Assembly (NCBI RefSeq): GCF_036323735.1
Contig: NC_086027.1
Location: 88,916,662 to 88,980,661, forward strand
Reading direction: 5' to 3'
DNA length: 64,000 bases
Origin: Rattus norvegicus
Taxonomy: Eukaryota; Chordata; Mammalia; Rodentia; Muridae
How positions within the stretch are numbered: position 1 is the stretch's first letter; every line of letters starts with the position of its first letter. The translations under genes were made by a program, and so were the position numbers. This document shows positions 44,718-54,381 of the stretch, piece after piece. A model generated the notes under the pieces. It ran no database searches. It saw only the letters and a program-made list of their open reading frames with translations, and had not been told where the DNA came from.

Positions 44718-44935
44718 TTTAAAAATATCTACTTTTTATTTTATGTGTATGTGAGTCTGTTTGGATATAACCACATGCATGTTTGCATCTGGAAACAAGA
44801 AGAAGGAATCAGAGCCCACAGAGACAGGGTTACAGTCAGTTGTAGGCTCCCCGGTGCGGGGGCTGGAAACCAAACATGAGTTCCCTGGAAGAGCAACACG
44901 CTGTTAGCCACTGGGCCATCTCTCCAGACTCCATT
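44718..44935 (-). mobile_element. B3 SINE, antisense
   Basis: 'ttttattttatgtgtatgtg', 'cagagcccacagagacaggg', 'ggctggaaaccaaacatgag', 'ttccctggaagagcaacacg' and 'ccatctctccagactcc' give the reverse of B3. Confidence 0.85.
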
Positions 44936-45054
44936 TATTTTTAATCTTTTAAATCCCCTAACTCTAGCATTTGGGCAACAGAGAATTTGTCTCTGGTGAT
45001 TGTGATTAAAACTGAAAATCTCAATTGATAATATTCACAGTTCCCACTTACAGG

Positions 45055-45372
45055 GGCCAGTTAATGTTGTCAGCTTGATAGGGTTAGAATTCCTAGGAAA
45101 GCCTCCAGGCCTGCCTGTGAGGGGGTATCTTGTAGATTAATTGAGATGGACGGGTGAGCATAAAAATGGCTGACTGGGAGCCTAGATCTCTCTCAGAAAG
45201 CCAGTTAAGCAGCCCACCTGTGCTGTTTCCTGACCTCAGATGAAAAGTGCCCAGGGACCTGACGACGTCGCAATCAGGAGTTTCCTATCATGACAACCTC
45301 TTACCTGGAACTGCCAGCCGAAATAATCCCTCCCGACCTTAGCTTGCTTTTGCTGTTAAGTGCAAAGACAGG
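45055..45372 (+). mobile_element. MaLR-type LTR (MT-like)
   Basis: 'gggccagttaatgttgtcag', 'gggggtatcttgtagattaa', 'ctgactgggagcctagatct' and 'ccgaaataatccctcccgac' form a diverged but ordered MaLR LTR with the usual late 'cttgcttttgctgttaag' block. Confidence 0.6.
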
Positions 45373-45677
45373 TTAGTGCATCTTTCCGTGGTAAATGTGG
45401 GCCTGGATTGCGGATTGAGTTTGAACCTCAAAGACCGTTTTAAGAGTTGGTGCAGTGGAGAATCACAGTTGCAAAGCCATGAATACTTTTTGAATTCGAT
45501 GGCCAAATGTTTAAGTATTGTATTCATGAATACGTACTTCCTACAAAAAATGTTTATTAAGCCCCAGGAACCTCCAACATACAGCTAGAACGCAAGTCCT
45601 GTCCTAGCAACTCAGTAGCACAACCTTTCTGCATGCTCAGTGGAGATACGGAATTTTCTAGTCCTCCCTGTCTTCCT

Positions 45678-45745
45678 TGTTTTTTTCTTTTGGTTTTTTT
45701 GTTTGTTTGTTTGTTTGTTTTGTTTTGTTTTTTTGTTTTTTTAAC
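45678..45745. repeat. T-rich / (GTTT)n tract
   Basis: T runs with five GTTT units and T7 blocks, resembling the reversed tail of a SINE without the body. Confidence 0.85.
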
Positions 45746-45749
45746 AAGA

Positions 45750-46360
45750 ACTGCTGACCCCTTCCAAGTAGGACATGAACAGATGAGAGACAGAAGAGTG
45801 GGCACATCTCTGAGTCTAGCGCCCATTTTGAACCTAGCTTTCTGGCTTCTGGTACTGTTACTAATTAAACAGGGAGGGGGGATGGTATTTATAATTTTAA
45901 AACATTTTTGCATTCCTCACTCGTTTCAGATGCAAAGGACTTTAAAGGCAAAAACCACAAGAGGGTGTATAGTAAACAGGGCCTACTTACCAAAGGAGGT
46001 CACATAAAATTAAACAGCACTAAAGAATAAATAGTTCATACAGTCCAGGGGGGATAAGCTATGCAACCACAAGTAAAAATTAAAACCATATTCCACACAG
46101 TAATCGGATTTGTATAGCACATCTGATTCATTCCCACTCAGTGCCAATGCCCCGCTAGGTGCTGAACCAACACGTGTAGCTGGGCTGTGCCATCGAGTAG
46201 CTCCGACCCTGGGCTGTCTCCCTCCCCCTTCCAGCTGACCAGCACACTGTTAGCTCCCCCTGGACTTCCAACACCAGAAGTGAAAGCAATATGAGCTGGT
46301 GCATTGAGAACCTAGATCTCTCTCAAATGAGCAAGAAACTAAAAGTTCGTAGATCGGATC
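45750..46360. other. No recognised feature
   Basis: Nothing recognised. Confidence 0.3.
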
Positions 46361-46367
46361 TTCACTA

Positions 46368-46763
46368 TGGTACTGGCTGGTTTTGTGTGTCAACCTGACA
46401 GAAGCTGGAGTTATCACAGAGAAGGGAGCCTCCCTTGAGGAAAGGCCTCCATGAGACCCAGCTGTAAGGCATTTTCTCAATTAGTGATAAAGAAGGGAGG
46501 ACCCAGCCCATAGTGGGCGGTGCCGTCCCTGGGCTGGTGGTCCTGGGTTCTATAAGCTGAGCAAGCCAGGGGAAACAAGCCAGTAAGTAACATCCCTCCA
46601 TGGCCTCTGCATCAGCTCCTGCTTCCTGACCCGCTTGAGTTCCAGGACTGACTTCTTTGGTGATGAACAGCCATGTGGAAGTGTAAGGTGAGTAAACCAT
46701 TTCCTCCCCAACTTGCTTCTTGGCCATGATGTTTGCGCAAGAATAGAAACCCTGACTAAGACA
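46368..46763 (+). mobile_element. MaLR-type LTR
   Basis: A 396-bp unit starts 'tggtactggctggttttgtg' and keeps 'aaggcattttctcaattagt', 'cctgggctggtggtcctggg', 'ttctataagctgagcaagcc', 'catggcctctgcatcagctc', and ends 'ccctgactaagaca'. It is the same family, in sense, as the antisense LTR at 28565-29303. Confidence 0.85.
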
Positions 46764-47010
46764 ACTGTCAACTTAACTGGATTCAGACTCCCCTTGGAAA
46801 CCCACCTCTGGGTGTATCTAGAAGGGTGTTTCCGGAACGATCTGACTGAGGAAGGAACACCCACCCTAAAAATGGGCAATGCCTTCCGGTGGGCTGGAGT
46901 TTCCTGGGGAAAAAAAAAAAATCCACCCCCTTCTACCTGGCTGTAGAAATGACCTAACCAGATGCTTCACACTCTTGCTTCTGTGACTTCCATGAGTGCA
47001 CCGTACGCTC
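46764..47010 (+). mobile_element. Second, partial MaLR-type LTR
   Basis: 'actgtcaacttaactggatt', 'aacccacctctgggtgtatc', 'tagaagggtgtttccggaac' and 'tgactgaggaaggaacaccc' belong to a different MaLR LTR type. It abuts the first LTR directly, so one may have landed at the edge of the other. Confidence 0.6.
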
Positions 47011-47118
47011 AAACCTTCCCTTGCTTTTGTAGGCCACTTCTCATTTCAACTCGAAAGGCAACTGACACAATGCTTGTTTTCTGTAACGTTCTCTTGTGTC
47101 TTAGAAAAACACATTTGT

Positions 47119-47124
47119 TTTATT
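47119..47124 (-). promoter_or_regulatory. AATAAA hexamer directly after the minus-strand stop
   Basis: On the minus strand AATAAA starts at the base after the TAG stop at 47125-47127. It would serve as a polyadenylation signal only if the exon at 47278-47763 reads through its donor. No other 3'-end evidence is visible. Confidence 0.3.
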
Positions 47125-47271
47125 CTATATGAAGAATTCTTCTTTCTCTTCACCCTGGACTGGCAGATGATGGGGACATTTTGAGATGGCCTTCTTCGCA
47201 CCGAAGTCCCTTTGACCAGGAAGTGACAGCGGGCGGGGTCTATCCTTCAAGACTCCTTGGTTTGGGAAAGT

Positions 47272-47278
47272 AGTTACC
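47272..47278 (-). other. Candidate 5' splice (donor) site
   Basis: On the minus strand GAG is followed by GTAACT. The G at 47278 would be the last exon base and GTAACT (47277-47272) the start of the intron, a good match to the donor consensus. It falls exactly between codons (Leu-Glu | Val). Confidence 0.55.
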
Positions 47279-47763
47279 TCTAAGGAAGAGCCTGACAAAC
47301 AGCGAGGTGGCTGGCTGCTCCGAAAACCCCTGGGAAATCTGCTGAGAAAAGATCGCCTGGGCTCGGAATTGATGATGGTGAAGCCAGTGTCAACGTTTGT
47401 CTCCGCCTCGAGCTTCTCAAAGCCTCTCTCCGTAAGAGCATTCATTCCCATCTCGGGTTCAACAGGGATCGACAGTCGGCGCTGCTGCATGCCTGAAGAG
47501 GAGCTGTCGGCCAGGGTGGACCAGCCAGACCTTCTCCACAAAGGATCCCTAGCGTTTTCCCATGTCCCACTGGGCTGTGGAAGCTCCAGTGACTGCACTT
47601 TGAACCTCCGGCTCCTGCTCCTCCTCCGGCTCCTTGGCTCCAAGGTTCTCTGTGTGGAGATGGAGCTCAACCTGGAGTCCTGCGGATGCGTGTCACCTCC
47701 CAAGCAGCCATTCAGGAAGGAATGCTCACCATTTTTAATGCCAAGTCCTGGCTTCGGCTGGAC
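47278..47763 (-). CDS. Probable internal coding exon, protein not identified
   Basis: This is the only cellular coding sequence I would defend. On the minus strand 162 codons are open with no stop. They lie between a strong acceptor (a pyrimidine-rich stretch ending CCCACAG at 47764) and the GAG|GTAACT donor at 47278. The 486-bp length is divisible by three and both ends fall in phase 0, so the exon could be included or skipped without a frame change. The encoded segment is hydrophilic and Ser/Arg/Pro-rich, with no membrane span. It carries an SR-like RRRSRSRRF patch and basophilic-kinase-type sites (RRLSIP and PRRSFLSR), then a more ordered-looking ALTERGFEKLEAETNVDTGF stretch. This fits a disordered cytoplasmic or nuclear region of a larger protein. 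I do not recognise the family. The frame stays open 50 codons past the donor to a TAG at 47125-47127, so a terminal-exon version is possible. No repeat overlaps it. Confidence 0.6.
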
Positions 47764-47789
47764 CTGTGGGACAGGAAAGGAAGGAGCAA
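47764..47789 (-). other. Candidate 3' splice (acceptor) site with polypyrimidine tract
   Basis: Read on the minus strand this is TTGCTCCTTCC, TTTCCTGTCCCACAG. Its pyrimidine content and CAG end match a strong acceptor. It immediately precedes the open frame at 47763. Confidence 0.6.
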
Positions 47790-49300
47790 TGAAATAGGGT
47801 TTTTCACTGACTCACTTCCAGAAGCACCATGTATTTTGTCCACCCTCTGCTGTGCCACACCACAGCAGACTTTTCTGTCGAGCCATTTGAGCTGAGGTGA
47901 GGCATCAGTCTTATTCTAAAGATCAGTCCTGGCTCCAAACAGCTCACTCTCATTCTCAAACTTACTAAGTTCTTGACAATGCTAAGACTTTAGGAATGAA
48001 ATGACCACTAGGCACTTCTGGTAGATCTAGTTGCTTGAACGCTCGCAGAAGTTCGCAGGTGTTGCACAATGACATCACCAGATAAGTTAAGCGATGTTTT
48101 ACACCAGACAATAATCAAAGCCTGTGGCCACAGTGAAAATAAGGACGAGAACGGTAACTCAGCCTCTTGACGCTGTGGTACCGCTACTAGGTTATGCTAA
48201 TAAAGATATCCCTCTTAGATGTGCCTAAAACACTTGGGCACCCGGGACAGGCTAATAGGCTAGTACCTTTTAAAACAAATATTCCTTATTTTCTTGAGGT
48301 GCCATTTATACATGACAGAGCTTACATTGTCTGAGAAAACAGGAAAAAAACAAAGGCTACTCGCATGTATGCCTTAGCATTTTAAAATCACACATATCAC
48401 ATTGTGGTTCCAATCATGCTGGTAAGTCAGCAAGAACCCTGTTCCACAGGAAGCTGCCCTCCCCTTCCACAGGATGGAGTTCATCGAAACACCTTCTGTC
48501 CTTATATTGCTGGGAGGTTCGCATCCCAACTCTATCACAGCACTCTCCCAAAATGATTTCTGGAAGTGACAATTTTCACCATAGGATTTGATATCTAGTA
48601 GTACCTCTCTGTAAGTTATTGTTCAAAGAGTCCTCACAGGCACCTACAATAACACGGGTTATTGCCATTGCTCTTGCTTGCCCATCAGAACTAGACAGTA
48701 AGACCCTATTGCTAATAGCAATACAGTTTGTGCTGCTGTCTGTAGGACATAGAGAAACCAACTGACTAGGAAACCTGCTGCCTGCTGGATAGTGCTGAAA
48801 AGTGCCACACAGGCCAGTGGGGGAGAAATGACATCAGTGGTCTTCTCCAGTGTTCGACCCTGTATGCTACAATACCAATTCTAGGTGAAATATACCCCCT
48901 TGTTCAATGGGAGAGTGTTGAGAAATGCTGTATTAGGAACACGGCATGAGCCTTGCACTCAAAAACCCACACCAACTATGGTTACCTGCACAAATCATGC
49001 CAGTCAAAATTCCAGCACAGCTTGGGGCGTGGCACATGACCCACCCACCCCCGCCTAAAGAGCTTTCAAAGAGGTTGGTAGCAGAGAAATTCATGTGTCC
49101 GTGAGGTTCAGGGTGAACTCTCTGTGCTTTATGTGCTGACTTCGATGTGAACTACCACCACCCTAAAAATAGTCTTTGAAGAGGAAAAGAGAGAACTGGA
49201 CTTTTGTCTTCCAAAACAAGAGGGCAGAAGTTGGGGGGTGGGGAAAGGGGGGGACAGAAAAGCAGGTCTACAATGAGTCCGTCATTGAATGCACACACAA
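47790..49300. other. About 1.5 kb with no recognised features, presumed intron
   Basis: If the exon is real, this lies in its upstream intron. I recognise no repeat. The minus-strand frame at 48576-48761 lacks splice context. Confidence 0.35.
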
Positions 49301-49307
49301 AGTAGTT

Positions 49308-49341
49308 CTTTCTTTTCTTTTTTTCTTTCTTTTCTTTTTTT
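49308..49341. repeat. (CTTT)n / T-rich tract
   Basis: TTTC and T-run units over about 34 bp. Confidence 0.9.
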
Positions 49342-49731
49342 GCAAACGACGGGCATACATACTCTCTTCTAAATTTTCTCTGTGATAGAAATAGAGAAAC
49401 TGCAAAATCAATCCCCTAAAATAACAGGAACATCTTTTCTTCTTTTAGAAGTTTCAAATACGTCCCGTGACAGGGTCATGTAGTGACTGTCTCGACGTGT
49501 AGATAGCGGCCCAGATACTTGGCTCAGCAGAGCTGCCAGAGAAGAGCCACAAATAAACAGTGTGGCTGTGTTTCAATGCGTTTCTATTTGTGGAATGTGA
49601 ATTCTGTGTCATTTTCATGTTTCATATTTCTTTTCCAATCATTTAAAAATGGAAAGCTATTCTTAGTTCCTGGCCTGTAATTGTCCAATCTTTCCTGTCT
49701 CTAGAACAATGAATCAATGATTCTCATTCAT

Positions 49732-49800
49732 TCTCTCTGTGTCTCTCTCTCTCTGTCTCTCTGTCTGTCTCTGTCTCTCTCTCCCTCCCTCCTTCCCTCT
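49732..49800. repeat. (CT)n-rich tract with GTCT units
   Basis: Interrupted CTCTCTCTGTCT units changing to CCCTCCTT. Confidence 0.95.
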
Positions 49801-49804
49801 GACA

Positions 49805-50450
49805 AAGTCTTCATTCTAAAATTCTTTACCTGGAAGCCCAAAATGTGGAGCATCTTACTGAAGAAGCTTAGAGGCTATAACACAGGGTTGACCCTTGACT
49901 GCTGGACCTTCCTCAGTTCTAACTCCCACTTCCAAATCTATCGGCTTTTTTAAATTATAGATTAAAACCCACAACTCTGGAATGTTTATATGCCACCCAT
50001 TGGCCAAGCCAATTTACTAAAGACCTGTACACATCTAGATGCCCAACCCCAACCCACCAATGAGATTCCAAGATAGAGTTCACCTGAGACCATTTCTCTT
50101 GCCTGTATCAGTCACTGCCAGCATGGAGGAGCCTTGATGGATGGATATTGGCTGCACCTTAATGTGTGCCCTTTGATAAACCCATGAGAGACCCTTCTAT
50201 CCCCAAACATCACTCCACACTCCAATCACCTGGGAATCATTTAAAAAACTTTAACACCTCAGCTCTGAAAGTCAGGTGCATCCGGATAAGGATGTAACAT
50301 GAGTACTTAAAATGTTCACATGTCCCTAGTGTGTCTTCAAACACATAAGCAAATCTGGAAGCCACTTCCACAGAAGAACTGTGTCTGGGGAGTTGTGTGT
50401 GGACAACTGACACCCCACCACACCTGCTGGTCACTGCATCCCTGAAGCTC
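49805..50450. other. No recognised feature
   Basis: Nothing recognised. Confidence 0.3.
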
Positions 50451-50454
50451 TCTC

Positions 50455-50532
50455 TTCATTCCGTTCTCCCTCCCTCCTCTCTGTTCCTCTTCTCTCCCTT
50501 CTCCTCCCCCTCCCTTTCTGTCTTTCTCCTCC
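50455..50532. repeat. Pyrimidine-rich tract
   Basis: About 75 bp of C/T-rich sequence. The Arg/Glu/Gly-rich frame on the minus strand is its artefact. Confidence 0.9.
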
Positions 50533-50539
50533 ATCGACT

Positions 50540-51430
50540 TGTTTTCTAGAAAAATATCTTATTACAGGTTGGATATCTCTTATTCAAAATGCTGGAACCA
50601 GAAATGTTTCTATTCTTGTTTTTTTTTTTTCATTTTTTAGGCTTTTTGAATGCACATGATATCTTAAGGATGGGTCCAAAATCTGAAGGCAAAACTTACT
50701 TGTGTTTTACTTATATCTTGTACAACATGACCGTAAAGTAATTTTACACATTGTTGATCTAACTGTCTTGTCATACATGACATCACACTGAAGGTCAAAA
50801 TTTTCAGACTGGGGAGTGTTTCCTTCAGAATTTAATATTAGGAGTACTCAACCTGAATAAAAGTAGTAAAATTAATTCTATAAAATGTATAAAATATAGA
50901 AATGATGTAATTATAGAAGTGTATAAAATAAAATGTAAGGTCTCCTACCTTACCACAATCTTAAAATAATCCAAATTCCCACTCTTTAAAGAAAACTATT
51001 CTGCTTCTCCTTTCAAAAATTTAAGGCAAATCCACTGGAGAATTCCCCGGAGCCTGCAAAGAGCCCGGCTCCCATCTCTTCCTCTTGCAGGATCTTTGAA
51101 CATTATATTATAACTGCATATTTGACCTAAACGACATCCTTTTCTTCTAGGAATTGGCATGGTTTTATTCCTGCTCAGAAATCATTGGGGAATAATGTGG
51201 GAATACCCAGTCTGGAGAAACAAATGCTTACTTTTGACTCTGCAGCCCCATTTCACTTTCTAGCAACTGCCATCAGAAAGAGAAGTGGCTTGTGTGTTAG
51301 CTTAGGATTCTTCTGATACACATCCCAGAGTGTGTCACAGACGCATACTTGGAAGTCTGTGTCTGTTGCAGCATTTACACAACACCCATTCTGTTGTTGT
51401 TGTTTTTGTTTGTTTGTTGTCTTTTTATTT
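50540..51430. other. AT-rich DNA with no recognised feature
   Basis: Nothing recognised; long AT-rich stretch at 50830-50960. Confidence 0.3.
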
Positions 51431-51434
51431 TTGT

Positions 51435-51577
51435 TTTTTGAAACAGGGTTTCTCTGTGTAGGCCCAGCTGTCCTGGGACTCATTCTAATAGACCAGGCTG
51501 GCTTTGAACTCAGAGTTCTACCTGCCTCTGCCTCCCAAGGGCTAGAATTAAAGGTGTGGGCTATCACCACCAGCTCA
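51435..51577 (-). mobile_element. B1 SINE, antisense
   Basis: 'gaaacagggtttctctgtgt', 'ggctggctttgaactcagag', 'ctgcctctgcctcccaaggg' and 'attaaaggtgtgggctatca' reverse a B1. A GTTT-rich tail precedes it on the plus strand. Confidence 0.93.
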
Positions 51578-51579
51578 CA

Positions 51580-51860
51580 ACAGCCAATTTACAGGATCGA
51601 CCTGTACCTATTAGATGAATGGATACAGAAAATGTGACACACATGCTCGCAATGGAGTTCTCATCAGCTGTTTGCAGAAAATGAACACAATTGGGGATTA
51701 TCATGTCAAGCAAAATAAGTCAGATTCAAAGAGAGATATATCATGCATTTACTCATTTGTGGATCCCTACATTAATATATACATGTGTGTATGTATAATT
51801 GGAGATTATCATATCAAACACATCAAGTCAAACTCAAAGATATATATCATGCACTCTTTC
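51580..51860 (+). mobile_element. Old L1 ORF2 C-terminal/3' relic
   Basis: 'tagatgaatggatacagaaa', 'atgtgacacacatgctcgca' and 'aagcaaaataagtcagattc' follow the L1 ORF2 end, but with an ancestral L1 continuation not seen in the rodent-specific copies here. A segment near 51800-51870 repeats the 'gattatcatatcaaacacatc' theme, suggesting a local duplication. Confidence 0.65.
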
Positions 51861-51869
51861 ATTTGTGAA

Positions 51870-52010
51870 TTCTCCTTACATTTATGTATATATCAGATAT
51901 TATAATTTTATTGTTATATATTCACCTTAGATAGTAGGTATCTATGACATATGCATTAGATAATATATTATATATTATAATATCATACATTATAATATAG
52001 ATTTGATACC
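51870..52010. repeat. AT-rich low-complexity DNA
   Basis: TATAT, ATTATA and TATAAT units dominate. Confidence 0.7.
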
Positions 52011-52119
52011 ATGTTATAGTATCATTTCTGTTGCTGTGATCAAATACCTTGACAGAAAGCAGCTTATGGAAGAAAGGATTTATCTAACTTAAAATTCCAG
52101 GTGACTGAACAAAACACCA

Positions 52120-52947
52120 ATGGCTTATGCTCTAAGATCAAGAATCGACAAATGGGATCTCATAAAACTGCAAAGCTTCTGTAAGGCAAAGGACACTGTG
52201 GTTAGGACAAAACGGCAACCAACAGATTGGGAAAAGATCTTTACCAATCCTACAACAGATAGAGGCCTTATATCCAAAATATACAAAGAACTCAAGAAGT
52301 TAGACCGCAGGGAAACAAATAACCCTACTAAAAAATGGGGTTCAGAGCTAAACAAAGAATTCACAGCTGAGGAATGCCGAATGGCTGAGAAACACCTAAA
52401 GAAATGTTCAACATCTTTAGTCATAAGGGAAATGCAAATCAAAACAACCCTGAGATTTCACCTCACACCAGTGAGAATGGCTAAGATCAAAAACTCAGGT
52501 GACAGCAGATGCTGGCGAGGATGCGGAGAAAGAGGAACACTCCTCCATTGTTGGTGGGATTGCAGACTGGTACAACCATTCTGGAAATCAGTCTGGAGGT
52601 TCCTCAGAAAATTGGACATCGAACTGCCTGAGGATCCAGTTATACCTCTCTTGGGCATATACCCAAAAGATGCCCCAACATATAAAAAAGACACGTGCTC
52701 CACTATGTTCATTGCAGCCTTATTTATAATAGCCAGAAGCTGGAAAGAACCCAGATGCCCTTCAACAGAGGAATGGATACAGAAAATGTGGTACATCTAC
52801 ACAATGGAATATTACTCAGCTATCAAAAACAATGACTTTATGAAATTCGTCGGCAAATGGTTGGAACTGGAAAATATCATCCTGAGTGAGGTAACCCAAT
52901 CACAGAAAAACACACATGGTATGCACTCATTGATAAGTGGCTATTAG
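52120..52947 (+). pseudogene. L1 ORF2p C-terminal fragment (275 residues, frame intact)
   Basis: This is the longest open frame in the window, but it is only the C-terminal fifth of ORF2p. A full protein has endonuclease, reverse transcriptase and a C-terminal Cys-rich domain and acts in target-primed reverse transcription. The first ATG shown is internal to ORF2; the frame is already open at 52108. Motifs in order are LRSRIDKWDLIKLQSFCKAK, KKWGSELNKEFTAEE, SLVIREMQIKTTLRFHLTPV, and a zinc-knuckle CxxxCx7HxxxxC near residues 131-148 (CWRGC...HCWWDC). Then come IPLLGIYP, ARSWKEPRCPSTEEWIQKMW and a terminal SGY. No stops or frameshifts occur, so the copy is young. It has no catalytic domain and lacks the L1 promoter, so it is non-functional. 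Confidence 0.95.
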
Positions 52948-53047
52948 CCCAAATGCTTGAATTACCCTAGATGCCTAGAACAAATGAAACTCAAGACGGA
53001 TGATCAAAATGTGAATGCTTCACTCCTTCTTTAAAAGGGGAACAAGA

Positions 53048-53151
53048 GGGGTTGGGGATTTAGCTCAGTGGTAGAGCGCTTGCCTAGGGAGCGCAAGGCC
53101 CTGGGTTCGGTCCCCAGCACCGGAAAAAAAAAAAAAAAAAAAAAGGAAGAA
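53048..53151 (+). mobile_element. ID SINE inserted in the L1 3' UTR
   Basis: A near-consensus ID ('ggggttggggatttagctca', 'gtggtagagcgcttgcctag', 'ggttcggtccccagcaccgg') with an A20-type tail. The 16-bp duplication taaaaggggaacaaga occurs at 53032-53047 and 53152-53167. Without it the L1 3' UTR reads continuously. Confidence 0.97.
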
Positions 53152-53641
53152 TAAAAGGGGAACAAGAATACCCTTGGCAGGGAATAGAGAGGCAAAGATT
53201 AAAACAGACACAGAAGGAACACCCATTCAGAGCCTGCCCCACATGTGGCCCATACATATACAGCCACCCAATTAGACAAGATGGATGAAGCAAAGAAGTG
53301 CAGGCCGACAGGAGCCGGATGTAGATCTCTCCTGAGAGACACAGCCAGAATACAGCAAACACAGAGGCGAATGCCAGCAGCAAACCACTGAACTGAGAAT
53401 AGGACCCCCGTTGAAAGAATCAGAGAAAGAACTGGAAGAGCTCGAAGGGGCTCGAGACCCCTTATGAACAACAATGCCAAGCAACCAGAGCTTCCAGGGA
53501 CTAAGCCACTACCTAAAGACTATACATGGACTGACCCTGGACTCTGACCTCATAGGTAGCAATGAATATCCTAGTAAGAGCACCAGTGGAAGGGGAAGCC
53601 CTGGGTCCTGCTAAGACTGAACCCCCAGTGAACTAGATTGT

Positions 53642-53720
53642 TGGGGGGAGGGCAGCAATGGGGGGAGGATGGGGAGGGGAACACCCATTAAAAAGGGGAG
53701 GGGGAGGGATTAGGGGGATG
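53642..53720 (+). repeat. G-rich polypurine tract of the L1 3' UTR
   Basis: Repeated runs of four to six G residues ('ttggggggagggcagcaatg', 'ggggggaggatggggagggg', 'gattagggggatg'). G-rich tracts of this kind are a known feature of L1 3' UTRs and can fold as G-quadruplex. Confidence 0.85.
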
Positions 53721-54085
53721 TTTGCCCGGAAACCGGGAAAGGGAATAACACTCGAAATGTAAATAAGAAATACTCAAGTTAATAAAAAAAAAAAAAAATC
53801 CAGGTGACGACTCATCATTCAGGGAAGTCAAGTCAGGAATTTGAGTAGCTAATCACATCATATCCACAGTCACATGCATAATGAAATGAATGCCCTCAAC
53901 CCTATCTTCTTAACTGCTTGCTAAGTTCTCAGCTAGCTTTCTTCTCTTTCGTCTCAGACCCCATGCCTAGGGAATGGTACCACCCACAATGGACTAGGTC
54001 TTCCTATATCAATGAACAATCAAGACAAGGCCACAGATACGTCCACAGGTTATTGTGATGTAGATAAGGCCTCATCAAGAATCTC

Positions 54086-54185
54086 GGGCTGGGGATTTAG
54101 CTCAGTGGTAGAGCGCTTACCTAGGAAGCGCAAGGCCCTGGGTTCGGTCCCCAGCTCCGGAAAAAAAAAAAAAAAAAAAAAAGAA
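54086..54185 (+). mobile_element. ID SINE
   Basis: Consensus-like ID ('gggctggggatttagctcag' to 'ggttcggtccccagctccgg') with an A22 tail. The duplication caagaatctc lies at 54076-54085 and 54186-54195. It overlaps the target site of the B2 that follows. Confidence 0.97.
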
Positions 54186-54202
54186 CAAGAATCTCATCCT
54201 AG

Positions 54203-54381
54203 GGCTGGAGAGATGGCTCAGCGGTTAAGAGCACCCGACTACTCTTCCAGAGGTCCTGAGTTCAATTCCCAGCAACCACATGGTGACTCACAACCATCTT
54301 TAAAGAGATCCGATGCCCTCTTCTGGTGTATCTGAAGACAGCTGCAGTGTACTTATATATAATAAATGAATAAAAAAAAAA
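54203..54381 (+). mobile_element. B2 SINE
   Basis: Near-consensus B2 ('ggctggagagatggctcagc', 'ctcttccagaggtcctgagt', 'gatgccctcttctggtgtat', 'cttatatataataaatgaat') with a poly-A tail. A perfect 16-bp duplication aagaatctcatcctag occurs at 54187-54202 and 54382-54397. Confidence 0.97.

Larger units (their letters stand above)
52106..53798 (+). mobile_element. L1 retrotransposon (rat type), 5'-truncated
   Basis: A 1.7-kb 5'-truncated L1 inserted in an antisense LTR. The duplication tccaggtgac lies at 52096-52105 and 53799-53808. It holds the last 279 or so codons of ORF2, then a 3' UTR with a G-rich tract at 53642-53720, and a poly-A tail. An ID element interrupts the 3' UTR at 53048-53151. 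The open frame, exact duplication and pure A-tail indicate a young insertion. Confidence 0.96.

Noticed and set aside
44325..44754. Frames rich in Arg/Lys/Gly/Glu (plus strand) and Ser/Pro/Leu/Phe (minus strand)
   Set aside because: Translations of the GGAA/GGGA tract.
45633..46007. 124-codon plus-strand frame with a hydrophobic stretch
   Set aside because: The hydrophobic part comes from the GTTT/T-rich tract; no gene signal around it.
51332..51637. 101-codon plus-strand frame
   Set aside because: Spans an antisense B1 and its T-rich tail.
52120..52947. Functional reverse transcriptase gene
   Set aside because: Only the ORF2 C-terminus is present; the endonuclease and polymerase domains are missing.
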